NCBI GenBank assembly: GCA_023703575.1 | Contig: CP097969.1 | Span: forward strand, 1,459,517 to 1,523,516 | Origin: SAR86 cluster bacterium | GTDB lineage: Bacteria > Pseudomonadota > Gammaproteobacteria > Magnimaribacterales > Magnimaribacteraceae | Length of the DNA: 64,000 bases | Direction: 5' to 3' | Part shown: piece after piece, positions 18,469 to 27,720 of the stretch | How positions within the stretch are numbered: position 1 is the stretch's first letter | How the letters are laid out: the number at the start of each line of letters is the position of its first letter | Program-made: the position numbers and the translations under genes | Notes under the pieces: generated by a model | What the model saw: the letters and a program-made list of their open reading frames with translations, nothing else | What the model was told of the DNA's origin: nothing | Databases searched by the model: none

Positions 18469-19329
18469 ATGTACAAAACAAAGAAAATTTTAAGCTTTAT
18501 TAAATTAATGAGAGCAGATAAACCAATTGGTACTGCACTCCTTTTATGGCCTACCCTCAGTGCTTTTTTCATTCTGACAAATGGTAATCCAAACTTACGC
18601 TTAATATTTTTATTTATCCTTGGGACATTTTTAATGAGATCAGCAGGCTGCGTAATAAATGATTATTTTGATAGAGATTTTGATGGAAAAGTAGAAAGAA
18701 CAAAAAATAGACCTATGATTAGCGGAGAAATTAGACCCGGTGAAGCCTTGGGCCTTTTTACTTTGTTGGTATTACTTTCTGCCTCTCTACTAATTTTCAT
18801 GAATCTATTAACCACTTATATGGCTATGGTTGGTCTAGCCCTAGCGACTATTTATCCTTTAAGTAAAAGATTCTTTTCTGTCCCTCAGATTTTTTTAGGA
18901 CTCGCTTTTTCCTGGGGGATAATTATGGTGTCTACAGCTGAAACAAATAACATTAGTAATATTAGCCTCTTATTATTTTTTTCGTGTTTTTTTTGGATTA
19001 TTGCTTATGACACTGCTTATGCACTTTGTGATAAGAAAGATGATTTAAATTTGGGTATAAATTCTTCAGCAATTACTTTTGGGAGTATCGTAGTTCCTCT
19101 CTTCTTTTTGTTTCATCTCACTTCTATTCTGATATTAGTTTATGCAGCGGTTCTTCTTAATTTACATATTAGTTTTTACCCTTTTGCATTAATGAGTTTC
19201 TTACTAGCAATTTACCAAACCTATCTGATAAAAGATCAAATAAGTAGTCAGTGTCTTAAAGCTTTCAAAAATAATAATTGGTTGGGGCTTTCTATCTTTC
19301 TGGGTTCCATTCTGGGTGTTTCGTTATGA
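18469..19329 (+). CDS. ubiA: 4-hydroxybenzoate polyprenyltransferase
   Basis: A 286-aa integral-membrane prenyltransferase of ubiquinone synthesis. The first Asp-rich motif is NDYFDRDFDGKVERTKNRP and the second is in the segment AYDTAYALCDKKDD; both bind Mg-prenyl-diphosphate. MRADKPIGTALLLWPT near the N-terminus is typical. An in-frame TTG lies 6 nt upstream (18463); ATG 18469 is chosen. The stop overlaps the next start as ATGA. Confidence 0.93.
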   Translation: MYKTKKILSFIKLMRADKPIGTALLLWPTLSAFFILTNGNPNLRLIFLFILGTFLMRSAGCVINDYFDRDFDGKVERTKNRPMISGEIRPGEALGLFTLLVLLSASLLIFMNLLTTYMAMVGLALATIYPLSKRFFSVPQIFLGLAFSWGIIMVSTAETNNISNISLLLFFSCFFWIIAYDTAYALCDKKDDLNLGINSSAITFGSIVVPLFFLFHLTSILILVYAAVLLNLHISFYPFALMSFLLAIYQTYLIKDQISSQCLKAFKNNNWLGLSIFLGSILGVSL

Positions 19330-20489
19330 AGATAGATTTCCTAGATTCAATAGAAAAAATTTGTAAAGAAGACTGGGATACTGTTTTAAGCAGTCAATAT
19401 CCTTTCTTAAAATATGAATTCTTAAAAGCCCTAGAAGTAACAAATTGTGTGTCTCCAGAGCAAGGATGGACTCCATTTCATTTGATAGCTTCAGAAAATG
19501 AAAGAATTTTAGCTATTATGCCTCTTTATATAAAAACAGATTCGCAAGGAGAATTTATTTTTGATTGGTCATGGGCTGATGCCTATTACAGAAATGGACT
19601 CAACTACTATCCAAAGCTAGTAAGCTCAATACCTTTTACTCCTGCAAGTGGTCCTAGAATACTTATTACCGATAAAACAAGAAGTAGAGAAATTATCCAA
19701 GAAATATCCGAGGCTCTTAAGCAAATAACTGAAGAGAGTGATTTCTCAAGTGTACATATTCTTTTGGCTAATAAAGAAGAAATTGAAGATTTATCGCAAG
19801 AAGGTTTTAGCTTAAGAACAAGTTACTCTTTTCATTGGTTTAATAATCACTATCTTAATTTTGAAAATTTTCTACAAGATATGACTTCACGACAAAGAAA
19901 AAATATTAAGAAAGAAAGAAAAAAGATTAATGACCAAGGCGTTACGGTATCTAGAATACGTGGCAGTGAAATCACTCCAGAAATGCTTGAGACTTTTTAT
20001 CAGTTCTATCAAGTCACCTACTTAAAAAGAGGTATGCGCGGATATTTAAATTTTGAATTTTTTAAAAAAATTGTAGAGTCCATTCCCGAGACTATTATGT
20101 TGGTGCTTGCCAAAAATAATTCAGGAGAATATGTGGCGGGTGCTTTAAACTTTTTTGATGATGAAAAGCTTTATGGCCGTTACTGGGGATGTCTACAAGA
20201 ATATGATTCTCTTCATTTTGAAACATGCTATTACCAAGGTATTGAGTTCTGCATTGAAGAAAAACTTAATTCTTTTGATCCAGGTGTTCAAGGTGAACAC
20301 AAGATTAAAAGAGGCTTCTGCCCTATTGAGACCTTCTCTCTTCATTGGGTAAAGGATTTAAGATTTAAAGAAGCCATCGATGATTTTTTAGATAGAGAAA
20401 GAGAACATATTCTAGAATACAACCAAGCTCGAAGAGCTCTATTGCCCTTCAAGAAAGAAGTAGCTATCGACTTATATGACAAAATTTAA
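19326..20489 (+). CDS. COG3146-type GNAT-like N-acyltransferase (DUF482)
   Basis: A 387-aa protein of the 'peptidogalycan biosynthesis/FemAB-like' acyltransferase family. Marks are SPEQGWTPFHL, DWSWADAYYRNGLNYYPKLVSSIPFTPA, the SRQRKNIKKERKKI basic helix and FDPGVQGEHKIKRGFCP. The frame is open to an earlier start at 19278, but ATG 19326 gives the conserved N-terminus and overlaps the ubiA stop. The biochemical role of this family is not established. It overlaps the next gene by 14 nt. Confidence 0.82.
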   Translation: MKIDFLDSIEKICKEDWDTVLSSQYPFLKYEFLKALEVTNCVSPEQGWTPFHLIASENERILAIMPLYIKTDSQGEFIFDWSWADAYYRNGLNYYPKLVSSIPFTPASGPRILITDKTRSREIIQEISEALKQITEESDFSSVHILLANKEEIEDLSQEGFSLRTSYSFHWFNNHYLNFENFLQDMTSRQRKNIKKERKKINDQGVTVSRIRGSEITPEMLETFYQFYQVTYLKRGMRGYLNFEFFKKIVESIPETIMLVLAKNNSGEYVAGALNFFDDEKLYGRYWGCLQEYDSLHFETCYYQGIEFCIEEKLNSFDPGVQGEHKIKRGFCPIETFSLHWVKDLRFKEAIDDFLDREREHILEYNQARRALLPFKKEVAIDLYDKI

Positions 20490-21102
20490 ATTGCTCAATG
20501 AAGAAACCTTAAAAGAAGGTTTTGATTTCCTTGCAAAAAAAGAGCCAGGTTTTAAGAAAGTACTCGAAGAAAAAAATTATGAGATAAACCCCTTCAGTAA
20601 GAGAGATGGTTTTGAAGGGCTGGTAAGTTTGATTGTAGAACAGCAGCTCTCAGTCGCTTCCGCACAAGCTATCTTTGGAAGAATGAAAACTTTAATAAAA
20701 CCCTTTACGCCAGAGAAGTTTCTATCTGTAAATCCAAAAAAATTTAAAGAGGCAGGATTGAGCAAACAAAAGATAGATTATTGTTCCGGTATAGCTAAAC
20801 AAATTGTAGATAATGATTTAGATCTAAAGGCTCTCAAAAACAAAGAAGATTCACAGGTAATCAAGGAACTAATTAAAATTAGAGGAATTGGAGAATGGAC
20901 TGCCCAATGCTATTTAATGGCATGCTTAAAAAGGCTTGATGCTTGGCCATATTCTGATTTGGGACTAATTGTTGCAGCCCAAAGAATGAAGGGTCTCAAA
21001 GATAGACCTGACTATTTGACAATGGAAAAAATCTCTGAACCTTGGTCTCCCTTCAGAAGTATAGCTGCGTTAATATTATGGTCTACTTATGACAAAGAAT
21101 AA
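20476..21102 (+). CDS. DNA-3-methyladenine glycosylase II-like (HhH-GPD)
   Basis: A 208-aa base-excision glycosylase of the AlkA type without AlkA's N-terminal extra domain. The helix-hairpin-helix is IRGIGEWTAQCYLMACL, followed by the catalytic Asp in WPYSDLGL. The VEQQLSVASAQAIFGRM segment is also typical. It should excise alkylated bases such as 3-methyladenine. It overlaps its neighbours by 14 nt on both sides, so ubiA-GNAT-alkA-DUF1249 look like one operon. Confidence 0.88.
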   Translation: MTKFKLLNEETLKEGFDFLAKKEPGFKKVLEEKNYEINPFSKRDGFEGLVSLIVEQQLSVASAQAIFGRMKTLIKPFTPEKFLSVNPKKFKEAGLSKQKIDYCSGIAKQIVDNDLDLKALKNKEDSQVIKELIKIRGIGEWTAQCYLMACLKRLDAWPYSDLGLIVAAQRMKGLKDRPDYLTMEKISEPWSPFRSIAALILWSTYDKE

Positions 21103-21544
21103 GATTAATAAATATAAACATAGCAAGAGAGTTTTGAATCAACTTCTACGTTTATATGAGAGGAATTATTTAAAACTTGTTCACTTCTTCCCTATAGCAG
21201 ACCATGAGAAAAGTATGGTCTATTCGATGCCTGAAGGTCTATTTAACAATGAAATAAAAATTTCCTGTAGAAAGTTATCTAGTCATACTTCAGTGATAGA
21301 GATCTATAAATCTAAGTCTCTATCTTTACTACAAAATATGGAAATTGAAATATATGTCTACCATGATGCAAAAATGGCTGAGGTTAGAAAATTCAATGGT
21401 AAGAGGCAGTTCTGGCTAAGAAATAAATATCCTAATAAGCATATGCTCAGTAAAGATGAAAAATTCCAATGGAATTTCTTCTTGGAAGAGTTCTTAACTC
21501 ATACAAAAACACATGGATTAAGCATTCTAAAGAACGCACTATAA
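21089..21544 (+). CDS. DUF1249 family protein (YqiB-like)
   Basis: A 151-aa protein of the gammaproteobacterial DUF1249 family. It has an N-terminal RLYERNYLKLVHFFP motif, then an alpha/beta body with IEIYVYHDAKMAEVRKFN and the C-terminal NKHMLSKDEKFQWNFFLEEFL. Function is unknown. In E. coli yqiB sits beside nudF and cpdA; here it ends the ubiA cluster. No cysteines or catalytic motif suggest an enzyme. Confidence 0.8.
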   Translation: MTKNKINKYKHSKRVLNQLLRLYERNYLKLVHFFPIADHEKSMVYSMPEGLFNNEIKISCRKLSSHTSVIEIYKSKSLSLLQNMEIEIYVYHDAKMAEVRKFNGKRQFWLRNKYPNKHMLSKDEKFQWNFFLEEFLTHTKTHGLSILKNAL

Positions 21545-21593
21545 AGGTGCTTCTGCACATTTTAAGAACTTTTCTATAGAATTTTATCTACTT

Positions 21594-21610
21594 TTTGCAC
21601 AAAAATTGTT
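21594..21610 (+). promoter_or_regulatory. Possible sigma-54 promoter for glnA
   Basis: TTTGCACAAAAATTGTT aligns with the -24/-12 consensus YTGGCACG-N4-TTGCW. GCAC and TTG are kept at the right spacing; the -24 GG is TG and the -12 GC is GT. It lies about 60 nt before the glnA start, and glnA is followed by ntrBC. A GTGC-TTCT-GCAC inverted repeat at 21547-21558 lies upstream, but its half-site order is not that of a standard NtrC site. Confidence 0.3.
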
Positions 21611-21669
21611 CTTTTATGCTTTTTGACGTGCTACTATTCGTCGGCTTTTAATAAAGAATGGAGAAATTA

Positions 21670-22641
21670 ATGACAAAATATGAATATATATGGCTCGACG
21701 GTTATGAGCCTGAAGCTAACTTGAGAAGTAAAGTTAAAGTAACAGACGGAGAGCCACCTGCATGGTCTTTTGATGGTTCCTCCACTTTACAAGCAGAAGG
21801 AGGGAGCTCTGACTGTATACTTTTACCAGTTCAACAATACGAGAATCCAACAAATGAGGGTTCCTTGGTTTTGTGTGAAGTTGAAACTGGGGAGCATGAA
21901 ACTCACCCTTCAAACTTTAGAGCAGCAGCAGCTTCTGTTGTGACGGATGAATGGTGGTTTGGGTTTGAACAAGAATATTTCTTAACTAATCCTGATGGAA
22001 CAATACTCGGTTGGGAAGATGGAACTCCTGCTAGGCCACAAGGAGAATACTACTGTGCAGTTGGAGCGGCCAACGTCAAAGGGAGAGAAATAAGTGATGC
22101 ACATTTAGATGCTTGCCTAGATGCTGGTATTGAGCTAACCGGCACAAATGCCGAAGTTGCTTTAGGCCAATGGGAATATCAATGCTTTGGAAAAGGAATT
22201 AAAGCTGCTGATGATCTTTGGATGAGCAGATATATACTCTTTAAAGTTGCTGAGGAATTCGGCGTATCAGTAAACATCCATCCTAAGCCAAAAACAGGTG
22301 ATTGGAATGGATCAGGAATGCATACTAACTTTTCCAATGAAGAGATGAGAACTTCTGGTAGTGAAAAACTATTTAGTTCTATGTGTGATAAGTTAGGAGA
22401 AGTGCACAAAGAAGGAATAGCTCTATATGGATCCGACAATGATATGCGTCTAACAGGATTACACGAAACTCAAAGCATAGATCAGTTCTCTTACGGAGTT
22501 AGTGACAGAGGAGCGAGTATCAGGATTCCTATCTACACTGTTGAACATGATTGGAATGGATACTTAGAAGACAGAAGACCTGCCTCTAATGCAGATCCTT
22601 ACAAAATTGTTGCGCATATAGTCGGAACATTAACTTCTTAA
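21670..22641 (+). CDS. glnII: Glutamine synthetase, type II (GSII/GlnII)
   Basis: A 323-aa short GS of the eukaryote/rhizobial GlnII type, not the ~470-aa GSI. EYIWLDGYEPEANLRSK, WSFDGSSTLQAEG (substrate Asp loop), WWFGFEQEYFL, DWNGSGMHTNFS and YGVSDRGASIRIP match GSII. The adenylylated Tyr region of GSI is absent, so control must be mainly transcriptional. The upstream ATG at 21658 contains the GGAG site for the ATG at 21670, which I take as the start. A hairpin and then ntrB/ntrC follow. Confidence 0.92.
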   Translation: MTKYEYIWLDGYEPEANLRSKVKVTDGEPPAWSFDGSSTLQAEGGSSDCILLPVQQYENPTNEGSLVLCEVETGEHETHPSNFRAAAASVVTDEWWFGFEQEYFLTNPDGTILGWEDGTPARPQGEYYCAVGAANVKGREISDAHLDACLDAGIELTGTNAEVALGQWEYQCFGKGIKAADDLWMSRYILFKVAEEFGVSVNIHPKPKTGDWNGSGMHTNFSNEEMRTSGSEKLFSSMCDKLGEVHKEGIALYGSDNDMRLTGLHETQSIDQFSYGVSDRGASIRIPIYTVEHDWNGYLEDRRPASNADPYKIVAHIVGTLTS

Positions 22642-22654
22642 GTTCGTAAATTTA

Positions 22655-22687
22655 ATATCCGGAGACTAGCTCTCCGGATATACTTTT
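22655..22687 (+). terminator. Hairpin terminator/attenuator between glnII and ntrB
   Basis: ATATCCGGAGA (22655-22665) pairs perfectly with TCTCCGGATAT (22671-22681) around a 5-nt loop, followed by ACTTTTA. It begins 14 nt after the glnII stop and ends just before the GTG of ntrB. It can reduce read-through so that the regulators are made less than the enzyme, as at the E. coli glnA-ntrB junction. The T-run is short, so processing or partial termination is equally possible. Confidence 0.7.
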
Positions 22688-22690
22688 AGA

Positions 22691-23776
22691 GTGAATATAT
22701 CTTTTCTCTCAGAGCTCAGCACTGGCATTGTCATTCTTGACGATAGTCTAGAGATAATTTTTATAAACTCCTCAGCCCTATCAATTCTCGATACAACAGA
22801 GAAGAACTCGATTGGCAACACCATTGACCAAATTTTTTATGAAGAACCTGAAAGCATTAATGATTTTGTTGGTGCTTTAGAACTCAATAGAAATTTTACC
22901 AAAACAGATACCGTTCTAAATCTAAAGAAAGGAAGAAAGGTTTTTTGTACTTATATAGTTCATTCAATAGAAAACAATAATGAAAAAGGCTTAATGCTTG
23001 AAATAATAGATAAAGAAAGTTCTTCTGAATTAATCGAAAGATACAGAATGAAAACAAATCAACAGATATCTCAAGATTTTGTTAGAGGCCTAGCACATGA
23101 AATAAAAAACCCTTTAAGTGGCATTAGAGGTTCTGCTCAGCTGCTAAGCAATAAACTGGACAATCAAAATTTGCAAGAATACACGGATATAATAATAAAG
23201 CAGACGGATAGACTGACTTCCCTTGTGGATAATATTTTGGGACCGAATAAAAAACCAGATTTTCAGTTTCAAAATATTCACTATCCTATAGAAAATGTTC
23301 TTAACCTTATAGATAACGAGTCTGGATATAAAGATATCAAGATAATTAAAGATTTTGATCCCAGCATTCCAGATCTATTTATTGATAGTTATTTGATCGA
23401 AAATAGCATACTCAATCTTACAAAGAATGCACGGGATGCACTCATTGACTCAAAAATACCCAATCCTGAAATAAAAATTGTAACAAGGATTTCTCATGGA
23501 GAAATGATTGACGGCGAAAAAAATGCAATGGTTTGCAAGATATCGATAATAGATAATGGACCAGGTATTCATGAGGAAATTAAAGACTCTATATTCTTTC
23601 CAATGATCACAGGCAAAGACAAAGGGACTGGATTAGGACTTTCTATTACACAAGGCATCATTTCTCAACATAAGGGCAATATACACTTTACAAGTGAGCC
23701 TAACAGAACAGAATTTTTTATTAATATTCCAGTAAATATTCAAAAAGATATAGACTTAAAAACTAGCAATGGATAA
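22691..23776 (+). CDS. ntrB: Nitrogen regulation sensor histidine kinase/phosphatase NtrB
   Basis: A 361-aa soluble kinase starting with GTG. A PAS domain covers ~5-110. The dimerisation/phosphoacceptor box has GLAHEIKNPLSGIRGSAQ with His136. The ATPase has the N box NLTKNARDAL, G1 DNGPGI and G2 GTGLGLSI. There are no membrane segments, as in NtrB, which is controlled by PII. It overlaps ntrC by 8 nt. Confidence 0.93.
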   Translation: MNISFLSELSTGIVILDDSLEIIFINSSALSILDTTEKNSIGNTIDQIFYEEPESINDFVGALELNRNFTKTDTVLNLKKGRKVFCTYIVHSIENNNEKGLMLEIIDKESSSELIERYRMKTNQQISQDFVRGLAHEIKNPLSGIRGSAQLLSNKLDNQNLQEYTDIIIKQTDRLTSLVDNILGPNKKPDFQFQNIHYPIENVLNLIDNESGYKDIKIIKDFDPSIPDLFIDSYLIENSILNLTKNARDALIDSKIPNPEIKIVTRISHGEMIDGEKNAMVCKISIIDNGPGIHEEIKDSIFFPMITGKDKGTGLGLSITQGIISQHKGNIHFTSEPNRTEFFINIPVNIQKDIDLKTSNG

Positions 23777-25148
23777 AAATGTTTGGGTAGTCGACGACGA
23801 TGAATCAATCAGATGGGTTCTTGAAAAAGGTCTTTCTGATGGAGGAATGGATGTGCAAACTTTTGATTCAGCCAATAAGGTTATTAAGAAACTTGAAACA
23901 GAAAATCCGCATCTCATACTTACCGACATTAGAATGCCCGGACCTAGTGGAATAGACCTACTCGATAAAGTAAAAGAACTTCGACCAGAAATCCCAGTTA
24001 TCGTCATGACTGCTCATTCGGATCTAGATAGTGCTGTTGAATCTTATGAACATGGTGCGTGGGAATATTTACCTAAACCTTTTGATATTGAGGAAGCATT
24101 ATCAATGGTTAAAAGGGCTACATCAGCTGATGAGATTAATAGGGAGGAACCAACAGAAACTCAGGCTGAGGTTATTGGAGAAGCGCCTGCGATGCAAGAA
24201 GTCTTCAGAGCGATTGGTAAGTTATCAAATTCAAATTCTACCGTTTTGCTAAATGGCGAATCTGGTACAGGAAAAGAGCTTGTTGCCAGAGCCCTTTATC
24301 AGCATAGTCCTAGAAAAGATAAAACCTTCATTGCCCTAAATATGGCAGATATTCCGAAGGAACTCCTAGAAGCAGAACTCTTTGGGCATGAGAAAGGTGC
24401 TTTTACTGGTGCAGATGAAAGAAGGATCGGAAGATTTGAACAGGCAGATGGAGGTACCTTATTTCTAGACGAAATTGGAGATATGCAACTTGAAACTCAA
24501 ACTAGACTTTTGAGAGTACTTTCTAACGGAGAATTTTATAGGGTTGGTGGCAGGGAGCCGATAAAAGTTGATGTCAGGATCATTACAGCAACGCACCAAA
24601 ATATCGAAGATTTAGTTAAAGCTGGAAATTTTAGAGAGGACCTTTTCCATAGACTTAATGTAATTAAACTATCCTTACCGAAGTTAAATGAAAGAAAAGA
24701 AGATATTCCAACTTTAGTAAAACATTTCTTTAAGAAATCTTCTGATGAACTTGCTGAAGAAAAAAAATATCTTTCTGCAGAGGTAGAAGACTACTTTATG
24801 ACTCTTTCTTGGCCGGGTAATGTCAGACAACTAGAAAATACTTGTAGATGGCTCACAGTCATGTCTCCAACTAGAGAAGTAAAATTGGAAGATTTACCCG
24901 ATGATCTCAAAGTAGAAAATATAGAAAATATGAATGATTGGACTAAGGTCTTACAGTCTTGGTCAGAGAATTATTTAGCAAAAGGTAATAACAATTTACT
25001 TGAAGAAGCTATACCAGACTTTGAGAGAACCATCATTAAAGTCGCGCTCAATAAAACTATGGGAAGAAAAAAAGAAGCTGCGGAATTGCTCGGTTGGGGA
25101 AGGAATACTTTAACTAGAAAAATTAAAGAGCTTGGCTTAGATAGCTAA
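23769..25148 (+). CDS. ntrC: Sigma-54 dependent response regulator NtrC
   Basis: A 459-aa protein. The receiver domain has Asp53 in LTDIRMPGPSG. The AAA+ domain has Walker A GESGTGKE (163-170), the sigma-54 contact loop GAFTGA (210-215), and Walker B GGTLFLDEIGD. A C-terminal Fis-type HTH ends KKEAAELLGWGRNTLTRKIKELGL. It activates sigma-54 promoters under nitrogen limitation; the likely local target is glnII. Its stop abuts the rhodanese gene end. Confidence 0.94.
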   Translation: MDKNVWVVDDDESIRWVLEKGLSDGGMDVQTFDSANKVIKKLETENPHLILTDIRMPGPSGIDLLDKVKELRPEIPVIVMTAHSDLDSAVESYEHGAWEYLPKPFDIEEALSMVKRATSADEINREEPTETQAEVIGEAPAMQEVFRAIGKLSNSNSTVLLNGESGTGKELVARALYQHSPRKDKTFIALNMADIPKELLEAELFGHEKGAFTGADERRIGRFEQADGGTLFLDEIGDMQLETQTRLLRVLSNGEFYRVGGREPIKVDVRIITATHQNIEDLVKAGNFREDLFHRLNVIKLSLPKLNERKEDIPTLVKHFFKKSSDELAEEKKYLSAEVEDYFMTLSWPGNVRQLENTCRWLTVMSPTREVKLEDLPDDLKVENIENMNDWTKVLQSWSENYLAKGNNNLLEEAIPDFERTIIKVALNKTMGRKKEAAELLGWGRNTLTRKIKELGLDS

Positions 25149-25568
25149 TTATTTTGCTTTTACAAGGGGCATGCCACTCTGTGTCCAGTTCATCATCCCA
25201 CCAGAAAGAACATTTACGTTTATATAACCCTGCTTTTTTAACTCTCCTGAGGCTTTGGAAGAAACAGTACCATTTTTACAAATTAGAATGATGCAATCTT
25301 CTTCGCCAGCCTTAAAGAGTGCATCTTCTTTTAAGAGATTACTAGGTTGAAGATTCATAGCGCCTGCAACGGTTCCAGCTCCATATTCAGCAGAGCTTCT
25401 TAGATCATAAATAAAAGGACTTTCCTTGTTGATCAACCTTGTCATCTCTGAATTGTCTACTTTATTACCACCTTTTCTTCTTTCATAAACAATCAAAGCG
25501 AATATGAGTGTCAATAGGACTAAGACAGCCAAAAAATTATCACTGATAAATACAAAGAATTTATTCAT
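25149..25568 (-). CDS. Membrane-anchored rhodanese-domain protein (YibN-like)
   Basis: A 139-aa protein with one N-terminal membrane helix (residues ~8-26, NFLAVLVLLTLIFALIVY) and then a rhodanese domain. The active loop has Cys in LICKNGTVSSKAS, within the usual CxxGxxS-like loop, so persulfide chemistry is possible. GGMMNWTQSGMPL ends the domain. It is divergent from gpmA, recalling the yibN-gpm neighbourhood of enterics. The sulfur acceptor is unknown. Confidence 0.85.
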   Translation of the reverse strand: MNKFFVFISDNFLAVLVLLTLIFALIVYERRKGGNKVDNSEMTRLINKESPFIYDLRSSAEYGAGTVAGAMNLQPSNLLKEDALFKAGEEDCIILICKNGTVSSKASGELKKQGYINVNVLSGGMMNWTQSGMPLVKAK

Positions 25569-25625
25569 TTCGGGACAGGATTATATAGATTACTAAGTTA
25601 AAATATAAAAACTTTTAATAATATT

Positions 25626-26231
25626 ATGAAATCAAAACTTGTTCTGGTCAGACACGGTCAAAGTGAATGGAATGCAAAAAATCTATTTACAGGTTGGAAA
25701 GATCCTAAATTAACTGATCTAGGAATTCGGGAGGCAATAAAAGCTGGAGAGCTATTGGATATAAGAAATCTAAAGTTCGATCTAATGTTCACTTCAGATC
25801 TATTTAGGGCTCAAGAAACCGGTCGCTTGATCCTAGAACAGATAAACCAAAAAGATATAGAAATAATTCAAGATCAGTCTCTTAATGAAAGAAATTATGG
25901 AGACCTAGCAGGACTAAATAAAGACGAAGCGAGAGAGAAGTGGGGAGAAGAACAAGTCCATATTTGGAGACGATCTTTCGATGTCCCTCCGCCAGGCGGA
26001 GAGAGTCTAAAAAATACTGCCGAGAGAGTGCTTCCTTACTTTGAACGCGAAATCATGCCAAAGGTTAAGAAAGGCTTAAATATCTTAGTTGCAGCTCATG
26101 GAAATTCTTTGAGGGCTTTGGTAATGCATTTAGAGAAAATTAGTTCGGAGGAGATTGTGAAATTAGAAATAGCTACTGGGGACCCTTTAATTTATGAATT
26201 TTCGAATGGAGACTTTCTTAGGGTTGATTAA
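25626..26231 (+). CDS. gpmA: 2,3-bisphosphoglycerate-dependent phosphoglycerate mutase
   Basis: A 201-aa histidine-phosphatase-fold enzyme of glycolysis. The phospho-His motif is [10 protein letters not shown], followed by [15 protein letters not shown], which is specific for d[17 protein letters not shown] and the second catalytic His in [11 protein letters not shown] are present. It is shorter than the ~250-aa E. coli enzyme, lacking part of the C-terminal half, as in other short bacterial dPGMs. Its stop is shared as TTAA with hisF. Confidence 0.92.
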   Translation: MKSKLVLVRHGQSEWNAKNLFTGWKDPKLTDLGIREAIKAGELLDIRNLKFDLMFTSDLFRAQETGRLILEQINQKDIEIIQDQSLNERNYGDLAGLNKDEAREKWGEEQVHIWRRSFDVPPPGGESLKNTAERVLPYFEREIMPKVKKGLNILVAAHGNSLRALVMHLEKISSEEIVKLEIATGDPLIYEFSNGDFLRVD

Positions 26232-26995
26232 AACCTAACAGTAATACCGGAAGCCTTCATAGCCTCTTTGGCATCTTTAATGGAGAACTCTGAAAAATGA
26301 AAGATACTTGCTGCTAAAACTGCTTCAGCGCCTCCAATTTTTACTCCATCTATTAAATGATCAAGATTTCCCACTCCACCAGAGGCTATAACAGGAATAG
26401 ATATTCTTGAAGAGACTTTAGAAACCAAGTTATTATCGAAACCTTCTTTTGTTCCATCTCTGTCCATACTGGTAAGTAGAATTTCACCTGCTCCATATTC
26501 AGTAACTTTTTCGGTCCACTCTAAAACATCTATACCAGTTCTATTCCTGCCTCCGTAAGTAACAACTTCCCATGTATTATCTTTATCTGTCTTGGCTTTA
26601 GCATCAACAGCAACAACAATACATTGTGATCCGAATTTATCAGCCGCTTCCTGCACGAAGCCAGGATTCTCTACTGCTGAAGTATTTATGCTTACCTTAT
26701 CTGCACCAGATCTTAAAAGTTTCTTAATATCTTCTATCTTCCTTACTCCACCTCCAACGGTAAGAGGGATAAAAACCTGGCTCGCTATACTTTCTACAGT
26801 CTTATAAGTCGTGTCTCTAGTCTCGTGACTGGCAGTAATATCTAACATAGTGATTTCATCAGCTCCTTCGGTATCATATCGTTTTGCAATCTCGACTGGA
26901 TCACCAGCGTCACGGATATTTAAGAAATTTACTCCCTTCACTACTCTACCCTTATCTACATCAAGACAGGGAATAATGCGCTTTGCAACTGACAT
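26228..26995 (-). CDS. hisF: Imidazole glycerol phosphate synthase, cyclase subunit
   Basis: A 255-aa TIM barrel. It starts [24 protein letters not shown], with catalytic Asp in PCLDVD and a second Asp in [14 protein letters not shown]. It uses ammonia from HisH to close the imidazole ring of PRFAR, giving IGP and AICAR. It is last in the hisB-hisH-hisA-hisF run and starts 2 nt after hisA. Confidence 0.97.
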   Translation of the reverse strand: MSVAKRIIPCLDVDKGRVVKGVNFLNIRDAGDPVEIAKRYDTEGADEITMLDITASHETRDTTYKTVESIASQVFIPLTVGGGVRKIEDIKKLLRSGADKVSINTSAVENPGFVQEAADKFGSQCIVVAVDAKAKTDKDNTWEVVTYGGRNRTGIDVLEWTEKVTEYGAGEILLTSMDRDGTKEGFDNNLVSKVSSRISIPVIASGGVGNLDHLIDGVKIGGAEAVLAASIFHFSEFSIKDAKEAMKASGITVRF

Positions 26996-26997
26996 AG

Positions 26998-27720
26998 TTA
27001 GTTTCCTAGTACCTCGAGAACATCGGCATAAGTAAAAGCTTTCTCATATAGTGCTCTTCCACATATTACACCTGAGATATTCTTTCTATCATCAAGTTGG
27101 ATAATATGATCTAGAGAGGAAACACCTCCAGAAGCAATTACAGGAATTTTTGTTTGGTTAGCTAAGTCCGATGTAGCCTCGATATTGGGTCCTATCATCA
27201 TTCCATCCTTTGATATATCAGTGAAGATAATAGCTGCGATAGGATCATCCTCAAATTTTTTGACTAACTCGGCAGGAGAAATTTCAGAACCCTTTAGCCA
27301 GCCCTGAGTTTTTACAATACCATCAAGGGCGTCAATGCCTAGAACCAAGCGATTTGGGTACTTAACGCAAAAGTCTTTTAACATATCGGGCTCTTCAACA
27401 GCAGAAGTGCCCATAATAACCCTCTCGATCCCAGCTTTTAAATATTCCGATGCCGACTCAAAACTTCTAATACCTCCTCCTATTTGTATTCTTTCTTCCG
27501 GAAACTCTGAAATGATAGAAAATATGATTTCTTGATTCATGGGTTTACCTTCAACAGCACCATCTAAATCAACTATATGTAGAATTTCTGCTCCCTGAGA
27601 AAACCAAGAGCCAGCTGTTGAGATTGGATCTTCAGAGAATATAGTTTCTTCATCCATTTTCCCTTCTCGCAGCCTAACGCATTTCCCATTTTTTAAGTCT
27701 ATTGCTGGAATTACGATCAT
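26998..27720 (-). CDS. hisA: ProFAR isomerase (HisA)
   Basis: A 240-aa TIM barrel that performs the Amadori rearrangement in histidine synthesis. [17 protein letters not shown] holds the first catalytic Asp; [15 protein letters not shown] holds the second. It has the half-barrel repeat shared with HisF (QIGGGIRS and IASGGVSS phosphate sites). It starts directly after hisH without a gap. Confidence 0.97.
   Translation of the reverse strand: MIVIPAIDLKNGKCVRLREGKMDEETIFSEDPISTAGSWFSQGAEILHIVDLDGAVEGKPMNQEIIFSIISEFPEERIQIGGGIRSFESASEYLKAGIERVIMGTSAVEEPDMLKDFCVKYPNRLVLGIDALDGIVKTQGWLKGSEISPAELVKKFEDDPIAAIIFTDISKDGMMIGPNIEATSDLANQTKIPVIASGGVSSLDHIIQLDDRKNISGVICGRALYEKAFTYADVLEVLGN

Noticed and set aside
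21547-21558. NtrC-binding site (GTGC-TTCT-GCAC)
   Set aside because: The half-sites are in the opposite order to the TGCAC...GTGCA consensus, so it is not called as an operator.
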